A DNA stretch of 64,000 nucleotides, taken from positions 20,473 through 84,472 of the forward strand of contig NZ_CABVPR010000024.1 of NCBI RefSeq assembly GCF_902499135.1, given 5' to 3'. The notes below the pieces were generated by a model. That model was given only the letters and a program-made list of their open reading frames with translations, made no database searches and was not told where the DNA came from. The DNA comes from Burkholderia dolosa. GTDB lineage: Bacteria > Pseudomonadota > Gammaproteobacteria > Burkholderiales > Burkholderiaceae. The position numbers were made by a program, and so were the translations under genes. Position 1 is the first letter of the stretch; each line of letters opens with the position of its first letter. Shown piece by piece: positions 37,977 through 50,880 of this stretch.

Positions 37977-38046
37977 GCTTTCCGCAAGGATTCAAGCCAT
38001 TGTTTTCATTGTATTTCCCATAATGCGGCAAGCAAGGAAATCCGGG

Positions 38047-38064
38047 ATTCCGGAAATCCGGAAT
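38047..38064. promoter_or_regulatory. Inverted repeat, candidate DctD binding site
   Basis: ATTCCGG-AAAT-CCGGAAT, a 7-bp perfect inverted repeat about 86 nt upstream of the sigma-54 promoter, a usual distance for an enhancer. DctD recognition in Burkholderia is not known to me, so this is inference from position and symmetry. Confidence 0.45.
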
Positions 38065-38092
38065 GCATCCGTCCGGCGATCCGGACGGATGC
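38065..38092 (-). terminator. Long inverted repeat, possible terminator of the dehydrogenase operon
   Basis: GCATCCGTCCGG-CGAT-CCGGACGGATGC, a perfect 12-bp stem with a four-base loop directly next to the previous repeat. It has no T-run. It may end the acyl-CoA dehydrogenase transcript, or act with the neighbouring repeat in dctA control. Confidence 0.4.
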
Positions 38093-38244
38093 GGGCGTTC
38101 GTCGGATGAATCGGGCCCGGCACGCGGCCGTACGACCGCGCGACTGAGCGACCGCGCGTCTACGGCGCGCGGCCCGGCAGCCACGCAGCCGGCACGACCG
38201 CCGCCGCGATGCCGAGCTGGCCGCCGCGCTGCCCGCGTTCGCCG

Positions 38245-39387
38245 TTACGGCTTCGACAGCGCGATATAGCGCGCGAGATGGTGATCCTCGTCGCCGAGCT
38301 GGTGATCGATCATCACGAGCCGCTTCGCGTAGTGCGACAGCGGCAGCTCCCAGGTCATCCCGATCCCGCCGTGCAGCTGGATGCTCTCTTCGGCGACGAG
38401 CGTGCCGATCCGGCCGATGCTGTACTTGGCCGCGGCGAGCGCGCGCTCGCGGACGGCGCGATCCGCATCGAGCTGCGCGGCCGCGTTGATCACCGCCGAG
38501 CGCGCCTGCTCGATTTCGATCAACAGATCGGCCATCCGGTGCTGCAGCGCCTGGAAGCTGCCGATCGGCGCGCCGAACTGCCGGCGCGTACGCAGATACT
38601 CGAGCGTCGCGTCCTTCGCGACGTCCATCGCGCCGAGCGCTTCGGCCGACAGTGCGAGCAGCCCGTAGCCGAGCACGCGTTCGAGCAGCGCCGCACCGGC
38701 GTCGCCGTCGCCGTCGCGATCGCCGAGCGCCGCGTCGGCCGGCAGCGCGACGCGCTCGAAACGCACTTCGGCCGCGCGGCCGCCGTCGATCTTCCGGTAA
38801 TCGCGCAGCGACACGCCCGGCGCGTCGGCCGGCACGACGAACAGGCCGATGCCGGCCGCGTCGTCGGCATCGCCCGACACGCGCGCGCTCGCCACGAAAA
38901 ACGCGGCCTGCGCGGCCTGGTCGACGACGCCCTTCGCGCCCGTCAGCACCCAGCCGTCGCCCGCGCGTTCGGCCCGCGTGCGCACGTGCGTGAGTTCGTA
39001 ATGCGAGCCGGGCTCGTCGTGCGCGAACGCGGCGCTCGCGCTGCCGTCGATCAGCGCGGCGAGCTTCGCGCGATGCGCATCGCCGCCGGCGAGCGACAGC
39101 GCGCGGCCGGCGAGCAGCGCGCCGAGAAACGGCTCGACGACGAGCCCGCGGCCGATGCATTCGAACACCACCGCGATGTCGAAGCCGGCGCCGCCGAAGC
39201 CGCCGTCGGCTTCGTCGAACAGCGCGCCGATCGCGCCGAGCTCGGCGAAGCGCCGCCACATCGCGCGGTCGAAGCCGTCGGCGGACTGCGCGATGCGGTC
39301 GCGCACCGCGAACGGATACTGCTCGGCAATGAAGCGGTTCAACGTGTCCGCCAGCATCCGGCGGTCTTCTGTGTGCTGGAAGTCCAT
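38245..39387 (-). CDS. Acyl-CoA dehydrogenase
   Basis: FAD-dependent enzyme that introduces the 2,3 double bond into an acyl-CoA. The 380-residue protein has the alpha N-terminal domain (DFQHTEDRRMLADTLNRFI), the middle beta domain with GAKGVVDQAAQAAFFV, and the C-terminal part with IQLHGGIGMTWELPLSHYAKRL. Sequence resembles the smaller partner of paired dehydrogenases acting on ring or side-chain acyl-CoAs. It starts 15 nt after the second dehydrogenase gene, indicating an alpha/beta pair. Substrate not inferable. Confidence 0.92.
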   Translation of the reverse strand: MDFQHTEDRRMLADTLNRFIAEQYPFAVRDRIAQSADGFDRAMWRRFAELGAIGALFDEADGGFGGAGFDIAVVFECIGRGLVVEPFLGALLAGRALSLAGGDAHRAKLAALIDGSASAAFAHDEPGSHYELTHVRTRAERAGDGWVLTGAKGVVDQAAQAAFFVASARVSGDADDAAGIGLFVVPADAPGVSLRDYRKIDGGRAAEVRFERVALPADAALGDRDGDGDAGAALLERVLGYGLLALSAEALGAMDVAKDATLEYLRTRRQFGAPIGSFQALQHRMADLLIEIEQARSAVINAAAQLDADRAVRERALAAAKYSIGRIGTLVAEESIQLHGGIGMTWELPLSHYAKRLVMIDHQLGDEDHHLARYIALSKP

Positions 39388-39402
39388 CGTCGCGCTCCTT
39401 CG

Positions 39403-40599
39403 TTACAGCCCGAGCATCATCTTCGCGATGATGTTCTTCTGGATCTCGTTCGAGCCGCCGAAGATCGACAGCTTCCGGTTGTTGAAGTACTGCTGCGCGG
39501 CGCTCGCCGCGCCGTCCGGGCCGATCGGCTCGCCGTCGTAGTCGGCGTCGAGCGCTTCGTCGACGAACGGCTGTGCGTACGGCCCCATCGCGCGGCGCAT
39601 CAGCGACGTGATTTCCTGGCGGATCTGCGTGCCGCGGATCTTCAGCATCGAGCTTTCCGCGCCCGGCGCGCCGCCGCCCGCGACCGCGGCCAGCACGCGC
39701 AGGTTCGTCGTGCGCATGTTCTCGAGCTCGATCTCGACGCGCGCGACCCGCGCCGCGAACAGCGGATCGTCCGCGAGCGGCCGGCCGTTTTTCGTGACCT
39801 TCGCGGCAACCGCGCGCAGCCGGTCGAGCGCGGCCGTCGAGAAACCGATCCCCGCGATGTTCGTGCGCTCGTACGTGAGCAGGTATTTCGCGTAGGTCCA
39901 GCCGCGGTTCTCTTCGCCGACGAGGTTGTCCGCCGGCACGCGCACGTCGGTGAAGAACACCTCGTTCACCTCGTGCTCGCCGTCGAGCGTGACGATCGGG
40001 CGCACGTCGACGCCCGGCGTGTTCATGTCGATCAGCAGGAAGCTGATGCCCTCCTGCTTGCGCACGTCGGTGGCGGTGCGCACGAGACAGAAGATCATGT
40101 TCGCGTAGTGGCCCAGCGTGGTCCACGTCTTCTGCCCGTTCACCACGTAGTGATCGCCGTCGCGCACCGCGCTCGTCTTCACCGACGCGAGATCGGAGCC
40201 CGCGCCCGGCTCCGAGTAGCCCTGGCACCACCAGTCGGTGCCGTCGAGGATGCGCGGCAGCCAGCGGCGCTTCTGCGCTTCGCTGCCGTATCGGATCAGC
40301 ACGGGGCCGAGCATGTTCACGCCGAACGGCACGATGCGCGGCGCGCCCGCGAGCGCGCATTCGTTGTCGAACAGAAACTTCTGCGCGACGCTCCAGCCGG
40401 GGCCGCCGTACTCGCGCGGCCAGTGGCTCGCGAGCCAGCCGCGCGCGTTGAGGATCGCGTGCCATTCGCGCATGTCGTCGCGCGTCAGACGCAGCCCGCC
40501 CTTGACCTTGCGCGCGATCCGCGCGGGCAGCTCGGCTTGCAGGAAGCGCTGCACGTCCGCGCGAAACGCTTCTTCTTCGGGAGTGAAATTGAGGTCCAT
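39403..40599 (-). CDS. Acyl-CoA dehydrogenase
   Basis: The larger partner of the pair, 398 residues. DLNFTPEEEAFRADVQRFLQAELP at the N-terminus, the FAD/substrate segment QGYSEPGAGSDLASVKTSAV, NGQKTWTT, and IFGGSNEIQKNIIAKMMLGL at the C-terminus with the usual helical C-terminal domain. It follows the FadB-like gene after 28 nt. Together the three genes form a beta-oxidation-type unit for a specific acyl-CoA. Confidence 0.94.
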   Translation of the reverse strand: MDLNFTPEEEAFRADVQRFLQAELPARIARKVKGGLRLTRDDMREWHAILNARGWLASHWPREYGGPGWSVAQKFLFDNECALAGAPRIVPFGVNMLGPVLIRYGSEAQKRRWLPRILDGTDWWCQGYSEPGAGSDLASVKTSAVRDGDHYVVNGQKTWTTLGHYANMIFCLVRTATDVRKQEGISFLLIDMNTPGVDVRPIVTLDGEHEVNEVFFTDVRVPADNLVGEENRGWTYAKYLLTYERTNIAGIGFSTAALDRLRAVAAKVTKNGRPLADDPLFAARVARVEIELENMRTTNLRVLAAVAGGGAPGAESSMLKIRGTQIRQEITSLMRRAMGPYAQPFVDEALDADYDGEPIGPDGAASAAQQYFNNRKLSIFGGSNEIQKNIIAKMMLGL

Positions 40600-40627
40600 C
40601 TCGGTTCCGTGGCGAATGCGGTGGCGT

Positions 40628-42760
40628 TCAGTCGATGCGGTTCAGGCTCGCGAAATTCGCGCCGCGCTCGACCAGTTCGACGAGCAGCGGCGACGGCTTC
40701 CAGAACAGCGGATCTTCGTCGGCGAACGCCCGGATGTCGGCGAGCACGTTCGCGAGGCCGACCGTGTCCGCGTAATGCATCGGACCGCCGCGATAGCGCG
40801 GAAAGCCGTAGCCGTGCAGGAATACCGCGTCGACGTCGAGCGGGCGCAGCGCGATCTTCTCGTGCACGACGTTCGCGCCTTCGTTGATCATCGCGGCGAG
40901 GTAGCGGCGCAGGATCTCGTCGTCGGTGAACGTGCGCGGCACGATGCCCTTCTTCGCGCGCTCGTGCGCGACGATCGCGTCCACGTCCGGATCGGGCGTG
41001 CCGACACGCGCGCCGTCCGGATACAGGTAGTAGCCGCGCCCGGTCTTCTGGCCGAACCAGCCGCGCTCGCACAGCCGGTCGGAAATCTCCACGTAGCGCG
41101 CGCGGGGGTCGCGCGTGGCCGCTCGCCGTTTGCGCGCGGCCCAGCCGATGTCGCCGCCCGCGAGATCGACGACCTGGAACGGTCCCATCGGAAAGCCGAA
41201 TTCGCGCACCGCGCGATCGATCTGGTACGGCGATGCGCCGTCTTCCATCAGATAGTCGGCCGCGGTCCGGTAGACGGCGAGGATCCGGTTGCCGATGAAT
41301 CCGTCGCATACGCCGGCGCGTACCGGCGTCTTCTTCAACTGCTTCGCGAGCGCGAACGCGGTCGCGACGACCTCCGCGTCCACGCGCGCCGGCACGACGA
41401 TTTCGAGCAGCTTCATCACGTGCGCGGGCGAGAAGAAATGCAGGCCGATCACGTCGGCCGGCCGGTCGATGCTCGCGGCGAGTTCGTCGATGTCGAGATA
41501 CGACGTGTTGGTCGCGAGCATCGCGCGCGGCTTGCACACGCGCGCGAGCTCCGCGAACACGGCCTTCTTCACGGTCATGTCCTCGAACACGGCCTCGATC
41601 ACGACGTCGGCCTGCGCGAGCGCGTCGTACGACGTGCTGCCGGTCAGCCGCTCGAGCCGTGCCGCGCGCGCGGCCGGCGTCATCCGGCCTTTCGCGACGA
41701 GGCCGTCGTACACCTTCTCGACATGCGCGCGGCCGCGTGCGAGCGACGCTTCGTCGCGTTCGATCATCGTCACCGGCAGGCCCGCGTCGAGCGCCGCGAC
41801 CGCGATGCCGGCGCCCATCGTGCCGCCGCCGACGACGCCGATCCGCTCGACGGGCCGCGCGCTCGCGCGACGCGCTTCGGGTACCTTCGCGGCCTCGCGC
41901 TCCGCGAAGAACGCATGCACGAGGCCCGCGCGCTGCGGGCTGTCGACGCATTGCAGGAACAGGCTGCGCTCGAGCTTCATCCCGGCGTCGAATGGCTGCG
42001 TGAGCGCGGCTTCGATCGCGTCGACGATCTTCGCCGGCGAGAACAGCCCGCGCGACTTCTTCGGCAATTCCGCGCGTGCCGCATCGATCGCGGCTTGCGC
42101 GGCCGCGCGATCGGAGAGTCCGTCCGCGTCGCGCGTGCGGCGCGGCGGCGCGTCGAGCGACACGAGTTCGTGCGCGTACGCGAGGCCTTCGGCGAGCGTG
42201 TCGTCGCTCTGCGCGATACGGTCGACGAGACCGAGCGCGAGCGCTTCGTCCGCGCTCGCGTGACGGCCGGTCAGCATCAGGTCCAGCGCGGCCTTCGCGC
42301 CGATCAGCCGCGGCGTGCGCTGCGTGCCGCCCGCACCGGGCAGCAGGCCGAGCGTGACCTCCGGCAGCCCGAGCTTCGCACCGGGCAACGCGAGCCGGTA
42401 ATGCGCGGCCAGCGCGACTTCGAGGCCGCCGCCGAGCGTCGCGCCGTGCAGCGCGACGACGACCGGCTTCGCGCTCGATTCGATGCGCTCGCATACGTCG
42501 GGCAGCGACGGCGGCACCGGCGGCTTGCCGAATTCGCGGATGTCCGCGCCCGCGATGAAGTTGCGGCCGGCGCCGACGACCAGCACCGCGCGAATCGCGT
42601 CGTCGGCCTGCGCGGCGTCGAGCGCGTCGGCGAGGCCGCGCCGCACGTCGGCGGACAGCGCGTTGACCGGCGGATGATCGATCGTGACGACGAGCACGTC
42701 GCCGCGCCGTTCGCGCGTGACGGTGCCGGCCTCGGGGGCGGGGGAAGCGGGTGAATGCAT
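40628..42760 (-). CDS. Bifunctional enoyl-CoA hydratase / 3-hydroxyacyl-CoA dehydrogenase
   Basis: A 710-residue FadB/FadJ-type enzyme. N-terminal crotonase domain ([20 protein letters not shown], ... [44 protein letters not shown]), then the NAD-binding domain [21 protein letters not shown] and [13 protein letters not shown], and a C-terminal helical domain with [15 protein letters not shown] and [19 protein letters not shown] precedes the start. It is the first gene of the operon and divergent from the LysR gene across 243 nt. Confidence 0.95.
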   Translation of the reverse strand: MHSPASPAPEAGTVTRERRGDVLVVTIDHPPVNALSADVRRGLADALDAAQADDAIRAVLVVGAGRNFIAGADIREFGKPPVPPSLPDVCERIESSAKPVVVALHGATLGGGLEVALAAHYRLALPGAKLGLPEVTLGLLPGAGGTQRTPRLIGAKAALDLMLTGRHASADEALALGLVDRIAQSDDTLAEGLAYAHELVSLDAPPRRTRDADGLSDRAAAQAAIDAARAELPKKSRGLFSPAKIVDAIEAALTQPFDAGMKLERSLFLQCVDSPQRAGLVHAFFAEREAAKVPEARRASARPVERIGVVGGGTMGAGIAVAALDAGLPVTMIERDEASLARGRAHVEKVYDGLVAKGRMTPAARAARLERLTGSTSYDALAQADVVIEAVFEDMTVKKAVFAELARVCKPRAMLATNTSYLDIDELAASIDRPADVIGLHFFSPAHVMKLLEIVVPARVDAEVVATAFALAKQLKKTPVRAGVCDGFIGNRILAVYRTAADYLMEDGASPYQIDRAVREFGFPMGPFQVVDLAGGDIGWAARKRRAATRDPRARYVEISDRLCERGWFGQKTGRGYYLYPDGARVGTPDPDVDAIVAHERAKKGIVPRTFTDDEILRRYLAAMINEGANVVHEKIALRPLDVDAVFLHGYGFPRYRGGPMHYADTVGLANVLADIRAFADEDPLFWKPSPLLVELVERGANFASLNRID

Positions 42761-42892
42761 CGTGTCTCCTTCTGCGGTACGCCGGACGAGCCGGCCGCGC
42801 GTGCGACTGCCGCTGCGACACCACGTGCGACGCGCGTGCTGCGGCCGCGCATGCGGAAAACGGTCCGGCGCGGCGCCGGGCATGACGCGATT

Positions 42893-42958
42893 CTCGATTG
42901 ATCGAGTTTCATTGACAATCCCAGCGTGCTTTTACAAGCTGTCAAATTCGACTTGACA
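42893..42958. promoter_or_regulatory. Divergent operator/promoter region between FadB-like and LysR genes
   Basis: Two inverted repeats occur here: CTCGAT-TG-ATCGAG at 42893-42906 and TGTCAA-N7-TTGACA at 42940-42958. A TTGACA at 42912-42917 is followed 15 nt later by TACAAG. The segment is clearly less GC-rich than either gene. The pattern fits a LysR-controlled divergent promoter. Confidence 0.5.
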
Positions 42959-43003
42959 CTGAACGGCTCGCCCGTCGAACGGGACGAACCGGAGGACACC
43001 GGC

Positions 43004-43966
43004 ATGGACCTGAACGCGCTGACGCTGCTCGTCGAGATTCTCGATGCGGGCAATCTGAGCAAGGCCGCGCAGCGGCTCAGGATGAGCCGCGCGAACGTCA
43101 GCTACCGGCTGAACCAGCTCGAGCGCTCGATCGGCCAGCAGCTCGTGCGGCGCACGACGCGGCGCATCGAGCCGACCGAGATCGGGCTGAAGCTGTACGA
43201 GCACGGCCGGCGCATCCGCAACGAACTGCTCGCCGCCGAGGAATCGGTGACGACGCTCGGCCGCGATCTGCAGGGCCGCGTGCGGCTGTCGGTGCCGAGC
43301 GGCTACGGGCAGATCGTGATGTCCGAGTGGCTGATCGCGTTCAAGCGGCTGCATCCGGGCATCGTGCTCGACGTCGTGTTCGAGAACCGCATCGAGGATC
43401 TGATGCGCGACGAGATCGACATCGCGGTGCGCGTGATGCCCGAGCCGCCGCCGAACCTCGTCGCGCGCGACATGGGCGCGGTGCGCTACGTCGCCTGCGC
43501 GTCGGCCGCGTATGCGGCCGCGCACGGGATGCCGGCGAGTCTCGACGCGCTGTCGGCCGGCCCGGTCGTCACCGCGACGGTGGTGGGCCGGCAGCTGCGG
43601 ATCGCCGCGTACCTCGGCGACGAGCGCCACGAGGTGCTGCTCGAGCCGACACTGGTGTCGGAGAACTTCGTGTTCCTGCGGCAGGCGATCCTCGCCGGCG
43701 TCGGCGTCGGCATCGTGCCGGACTACGTGGTGCACGACGACATACGGCGCGGCGACGTCGTCACGTCGCTCGACGCGTACCGGCTCAGCATCTTCGGCAC
43801 GCACATGTACCTGCTGTACATGCCGAACCGGCACCACACGCGCGCGACGTCGACGTTCATAGAGTTCATCCTCGAACAGGCGGGAAAGTCCGGCCGCGGC
43901 GGGCCCGGCGCGATGCGTCAGGGTTTGCGGTCGGATGACAATCCGCCGCCGCCGCGGCGACAATAG
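43004..43966 (+). CDS. LysR-family transcriptional regulator
   Basis: A 320-residue regulator with N-terminal winged HTH (MDLNALTLLVEILDAGNLSKAAQRLRMSRANVSYRLNQLE) and a substrate-binding-protein-like effector domain. Start is ATG at 43004 with GGAGG eight bases ahead; the open frame further upstream lacks support. Being divergent from the beta-oxidation operon, it is the likely regulator of that operon. The C-terminal tail (GPGAMRQGL...) is disordered. Confidence 0.93.
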   Translation: MDLNALTLLVEILDAGNLSKAAQRLRMSRANVSYRLNQLERSIGQQLVRRTTRRIEPTEIGLKLYEHGRRIRNELLAAEESVTTLGRDLQGRVRLSVPSGYGQIVMSEWLIAFKRLHPGIVLDVVFENRIEDLMRDEIDIAVRVMPEPPPNLVARDMGAVRYVACASAAYAAAHGMPASLDALSAGPVVTATVVGRQLRIAAYLGDERHEVLLEPTLVSENFVFLRQAILAGVGVGIVPDYVVHDDIRRGDVVTSLDAYRLSIFGTHMYLLYMPNRHHTRATSTFIEFILEQAGKSGRGGPGAMRQGLRSDDNPPPPRRQ

Positions 43967-44033
43967 CGCGCCGCGTGCGCGCGATGCGTGCCGCGCGCCG
44001 TTCTCGATCGAATTCACCGCTGCCGAGGGTTCA

Positions 44034-45908
44034 ATGTTCGACCGGATTCGTCCGCCTTCGCGTCCCTGGACGCGCGTTGCCGCCATTGCGCTCGTCGCGT
44101 TCAGCGCCGCGTGCACGTCGCCGTCCGCGCCGTCGGGCGCAGTCGTCCCCGTTGCGCCCGCATCGAGCGTCGCCGTGCCGCTGCCCGGCATGCACGCGCC
44201 CGAGCTGTCGAGCGGCTGGACCGACAAGCCGGGCTGGACGTCCGAGCATTTCATGATCGCGGCCGCGAACCCGCTCGCGACGCAGGCCGGCTACGAGATG
44301 CTGAAGGCCGGCGGCACCGCCGTCGATGCGGCCATCGCGACGCAGATGGTGCTCACGCTCGTCGAACCGCAATCGTCCGGAATCGGCGGCGGCGCGTTCA
44401 TGCTGTACTTCGACGGCAAGACGACGCAGGCGTACGACGGCCGCGAAACCGCGCCGGCCGCTGCGACCGAACGCCTGTTCTACGGCCCGACCGGCCAGCC
44501 GATGCGCTTCTACGAAGGCGCGATCGGCGGCCGGTCGGTCGGCACGCCGGGCGTGCTGCGCATGCTCGACGCCGCACATCGCGCGCACGGCAAGCTGCCG
44601 TGGCGCCGGCTGTTCCAGCCCGCGATCCGGCTCGCCGAACGCGGCTTCACGATCAGCCCGCGGCTCGCGACGCTGATCGCGAACGACAAGTACCTGATGA
44701 ACGATCCGGCCGCGCGCGCGTACTTCTACGACAAGGACGGCACGCCGAAGGCGGCCGGCACCGTGCTGAAGAACCCGGCGCTCGCGACCGTGCTGCGCCA
44801 GATCGCCGATCGCGGCGCGAACGCGTTCTACACGGGCGCGATCGCGCGCGACATCGTCGCGAAGGTGAAGCGGCACCCGGCCAATCCGGGCGTGCTGTCG
44901 CTGCAGGACCTCGCGCGCTACCAGGCGAAGGTGCGCGCGCCGCTCTGCGCGGACTACCGGCGCTCGGTCGTGTGCGGGATGCCGCCGCCGTCGTCGGGCG
45001 GCCTCGCGATCGCGCAGATGCTCGGCATCCTCGAAGCGATGCCCGACTGGCAGCAGATCGGCGCGCAGAAGCCCGTGCGCAACGACGTCGGCTACGAGCC
45101 GACGCCGTTCGCCGCGCATCTGTTCAGCGAGGCCGGACGTCTCGCGTATGCGGACCGGGCACGCTATGTCGCCGATCCGGACTTCGTACCGCTGCCGGGC
45201 GGCAGCTGGGCGAGCCTCGTCGACAAGTCGTATCTCGCGCAGCGCGCGCGGCTGATCGGCGAACGGAGCATGGGCGTCGCGCAGGCCGGCACGCCGCAGG
45301 GCGCCGCGCTCGCGCTGGCCGACGACCGCAGCCCCGAGCTGCCGTCGACGTCCGACATCGCGATCGTCGATCGCTACGGCCACGCGCTGTCGATGACGAC
45401 GAGCGTCGAGGACGCGTTCGGCTCGCGGCTGATGGTGCGCGGCTTCATGCTGAACAACCAGCTCACCGATTTTTCGTTCGTGCCGAGCGAGAACGGCCGG
45501 CCGGTCGCGAACCGCGTGCAGCCCGGCAAGCGGCCGCGCTCGTCGATGTCGCCCGAGCTCGTGTTCGACAAGAAGACGAAGCAGGTGACGCTGATCGTCG
45601 GCTCGGCCGGCGGCCCGGCGATCATCAATCACGTCGCGAAATCGCTGGTCGGCGTGCTCGACTGGGGAATGACGATGCAGCAGGCGATCGCGCTGCCGAA
45701 CTTCGGGTCGATGAACGGGCCGACGCAGCTCGAACGCGGTCGCGTGTCGGACGCGCTCGTCGACGGGCTGAAGGGCCGCGGACACGACGTGCAGGTCGTC
45801 GAGATGAACTCGGGGCTGCAAGGCATTCAGCGGCTGAACGTGCAGGGACAGACGGTGTGGTTCGGCGGCGCGGACCCGCGGCGGGAAGGCGTCGCGCTCG
45901 GCGAGTGA
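44034..45908 (+). CDS. ggt: Gamma-glutamyltransferase, lipoprotein form
   Basis: Periplasmic enzyme that cleaves or transfers the gamma-glutamyl group of glutathione. The 624-residue precursor has a lipoprotein-type signal (FSAACTS, Cys27), the large-subunit sequence EMLKAGGTAVDAAIATQMVLTLVEPQSSGIGGGAFMLYFD, and the autocleavage Thr439 in PSTSDIAIVDRYGHALSMT that becomes the small subunit N-terminus. RSSMSPELVFD and GSAGGPAIINHV are also typical. It is 67 nt after the LysR gene. An 8-bp inverted repeat (45907-45932) overlaps its stop without a T-run. Confidence 0.93.
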   Translation: MFDRIRPPSRPWTRVAAIALVAFSAACTSPSAPSGAVVPVAPASSVAVPLPGMHAPELSSGWTDKPGWTSEHFMIAAANPLATQAGYEMLKAGGTAVDAAIATQMVLTLVEPQSSGIGGGAFMLYFDGKTTQAYDGRETAPAAATERLFYGPTGQPMRFYEGAIGGRSVGTPGVLRMLDAAHRAHGKLPWRRLFQPAIRLAERGFTISPRLATLIANDKYLMNDPAARAYFYDKDGTPKAAGTVLKNPALATVLRQIADRGANAFYTGAIARDIVAKVKRHPANPGVLSLQDLARYQAKVRAPLCADYRRSVVCGMPPPSSGGLAIAQMLGILEAMPDWQQIGAQKPVRNDVGYEPTPFAAHLFSEAGRLAYADRARYVADPDFVPLPGGSWASLVDKSYLAQRARLIGERSMGVAQAGTPQGAALALADDRSPELPSTSDIAIVDRYGHALSMTTSVEDAFGSRLMVRGFMLNNQLTDFSFVPSENGRPVANRVQPGKRPRSSMSPELVFDKKTKQVTLIVGSAGGPAIINHVAKSLVGVLDWGMTMQQAIALPNFGSMNGPTQLERGRVSDALVDGLKGRGHDVQVVEMNSGLQGIQRLNVQGQTVWFGGADPRREGVALGE

Positions 45909-45993
45909 GCGGGCGGCGCAGGCGGCCCGCTCCTTCCGGTACAGCATGCGGCCTCGCCCCGCGACGACGGCGAGATCGCGCCGGTGCCATCGC

Positions 45994-48808
<2,815 letters not shown>

Positions 48809-49000
48809 GCGGCTCTCCTTCGGATGCGGGCATTGCTGCGGGAGAGCCGACTTTACGAGCTTTGCGCGCGGCGGGAGCGAACTTATCGTGCGAAGCTATC
48901 GATGCCGTTTCAGCTTTGCTTTCCACGCTCGATCGGATCGCGCGTCCGGTCGCGTGACGATTGTCGTGCGAACGCACGGGCGACAGTTGCACGAACGAAA

Positions 49001-49028
49001 AAAAAGCCCGCATCGCTGCGGGCTTTTT
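49001..49028. terminator. Bidirectional intrinsic terminator after lipA
   Basis: AAAAAGCCCGCA, short loop, TGCGGGCTTTTT, 38 nt after the lipA stop on the minus strand. It separates lipBA from the downstream taurine-type operon, whose binding protein gene starts 193 nt further on. Confidence 0.9.
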
Positions 49029-49065
49029 CGATTGCGGGCTTCCGCGGACGGTCGAACGCGGCCGC

Positions 49066-50058
49066 TCAGACCACGCCCGCGCCATGCGCCTGCAGATCGG
49101 CGTGATAGCTCGAGCGCACCATCGCGCCGACGGCCGCGTGCGTGAAGCCCATCTTGTACGCCTCTTCCTCGTACATCTTGAACGTGTCCGGATGCACGTA
49201 TGCGCGCACCGGCAGATGATGCTCGGACGGCTGCAGGTACTGGCCGATCGTCAGCATGTCGACGTCGTGCGCGCGCAAGTCGCGCATCACCTGCAGGATT
49301 TCCTCTTCGGTCTCGCCGAGGCCGACCATCAGCCCCGACTTCGTCGCGACGTCCGGATGCAGCGCCTTGAAGTCCTTCAGCAGCTTCAGCGAATGCGCGT
49401 AGTCGGAGCCGGGGCGCGCTTCCTTGTACAGACGCGGCACCGTCTCGAGGTTGTGGTTCATCACGTCCGGCGGCGCGGCGTTCAGGATCGACAGCGCGCG
49501 GTCGAGGCGGCCGCGGAAGTCCGGCGTCAGGATCTCGATGCGCGTTTCCGGCGACTGCGCGCGCACTTCACGGATGCACTCGACGAAATGGCCGGCGCCG
49601 CCGTCGCGCAGATCGTCGCGGTCGACGCTCGTGATCACTACGTACTTGAGCTTGAGCGCGGCGATCGTGCGTGCGAGGTTCTTCGGCTCGTCCGCGTCGA
49701 GCGGATCGGGACGGCCGTGGCCGACGTCGCAGAACGGGCAGCGGCGCGTGCACTTGTCGCCCATGATCATGAACGTCGCGGTGCCCTTGCCGAAGCATTC
49801 GCCGATGTTCGGGCAGCTCGCTTCCTCGCACACGGTATGCAGGTTGTGCTCGCGCAGGATCGTCTTGATCTCGTTGAAGCGCGAGCTGCCGGTGGCCGCC
49901 TTCACGCGGATCCATTCCGGCTTCTTCAGCTTCTCGATCGGAATGACCTTGATCGGAATGCGTGCCGTCTTCGCCTGCGCCTTCTGCTTGGCGGTGGGAT
50001 CGTAGGCAGCGGTCGCGGCCGGTTCGGCCGGTGCGGGAGAAGCGGTAACGTCAGTCAT
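49066..50058 (-). CDS. lipA: Lipoyl synthase
   Basis: Radical-SAM enzyme that inserts two sulfurs into octanoyl groups on lipoyl domains. The 330-residue protein has the auxiliary-cluster motif [12 protein letters not shown] and the radical-SAM motif [11 protein letters not shown], with an N-terminal Ala/Thr/Pro extension of about 35 residues. The C-terminal RSSYHADLQ holds the conserved Ser that ligates the auxiliary cluster. It overlaps lipB by 8 nt and is downstream of it. Confidence 0.98.
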   Translation of the reverse strand: MTDVTASPAPAEPAATAAYDPTAKQKAQAKTARIPIKVIPIEKLKKPEWIRVKAATGSSRFNEIKTILREHNLHTVCEEASCPNIGECFGKGTATFMIMGDKCTRRCPFCDVGHGRPDPLDADEPKNLARTIAALKLKYVVITSVDRDDLRDGGAGHFVECIREVRAQSPETRIEILTPDFRGRLDRALSILNAAPPDVMNHNLETVPRLYKEARPGSDYAHSLKLLKDFKALHPDVATKSGLMVGLGETEEEILQVMRDLRAHDVDMLTIGQYLQPSEHHLPVRAYVHPDTFKMYEEEAYKMGFTHAAVGAMVRSSYHADLQAHGAGVV

Positions 50059-50797
50059 TCGAATGTTCCAGTGCGTGCGGCTTGTCGGCGGCCGCGGGTT
50101 CGCCGTCGAGGTTGGCGATCAGACGGCCCACCAGCGTGCGGGCGACGTCGTTCCAGTCGGCGGCAACCTCGAGGCTCGCCATGTCGACGGTTTCCAGTCC
50201 GGCATAGCCGCACGGATTGATCGCGAGAAACGGGCGCAGATCCATCTTCACGTTCAGGCTCAGCCCGTGATAGCTGCAGCCGTTGCGGATCTTCAGGCCG
50301 AGGGCCGCGATTTTCGCGCCTTCGTGCACGCCGGATGCCACGTAGATGCCCGGCGCGCCCGCCTTGCGGACGGAAGCGAGATTATACGCCGCGAGGGTTT
50401 CGATCACGGCCTCCTCGATCTTCGTGACGAGCGTGCGCACCATCAGCTTGCGCCGGCGCAAGTCCAGCAGCAGGTAGACGACGATCTGGCCGGGGCCGTG
50501 GTAGGTGATCTGTCCGCCGCGGTCGACCTTCACGAGCGGCACGCCGCTGTCGGCCACCAGCAGATGAGCGGGATCGCCGGCCTGGCCGAGCGTGTAGACG
50601 GGCGGATGTTCGACCACCCAGATCTCGTCGGCGGTGTCGGCCGTGCGCGCATCGGTGAACGCGCGCATCGCGTCGAAGCTCGCTTCGTACGCCTCGACGC
50701 CCCGCCAGCGCACGGTCACCGGGTGAACCGGCGCGCCGGCGGACGATTCGGGTACGGCAACGGGCGTGGACACAATGGAAACCGGCGAGACGGACAT
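50051..50797 (-). CDS. lipB: Octanoyl-[acyl-carrier-protein] transferase
   Basis: Moves octanoyl from ACP to lipoate-requiring proteins, the step before LipA. The 248-residue protein contains [58 protein letters not shown] with the catalytic-Lys region, and the catalytic-Cys segment INPCGYAGL. It is translated with lipA through an 8-nt overlap. Together they supply lipoate to pyruvate and 2-oxoglutarate dehydrogenases. Confidence 0.97.
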   Translation of the reverse strand: MSVSPVSIVSTPVAVPESSAGAPVHPVTVRWRGVEAYEASFDAMRAFTDARTADTADEIWVVEHPPVYTLGQAGDPAHLLVADSGVPLVKVDRGGQITYHGPGQIVVYLLLDLRRRKLMVRTLVTKIEEAVIETLAAYNLASVRKAGAPGIYVASGVHEGAKIAALGLKIRNGCSYHGLSLNVKMDLRPFLAINPCGYAGLETVDMASLEVAADWNDVARTLVGRLIANLDGEPAAADKPHALEHSND

Positions 50798-50880
50798 GGG
50801 CGGTAGTTTACCGAAAACCCATGCGTCTCGCCGGCCGTGGAAAGGGACTGATCGCCGGCATCCGTCCGACGAAACGAGCG

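Larger units (their letters stand above)
37760..38244. other. dctA upstream region
   Basis: A 485-nt noncoding stretch between the acyl-CoA dehydrogenase operon end and dctA, both on the minus strand. It holds a sigma-54 promoter match, two inverted repeats upstream of it (38047-38064 and 38065-38092) and an unremarkable leader of about 190 nt. The distal part near the dehydrogenase stop is GC-rich and shows no gene. Confidence 0.6.

Noticed and set aside
45907-45932. Inverted repeat after the gamma-glutamyltransferase as a terminator
   Set aside because: Eight-bp arms with a ten-base loop and no T-run; too weak to call, though rho-dependent ending nearby is possible.
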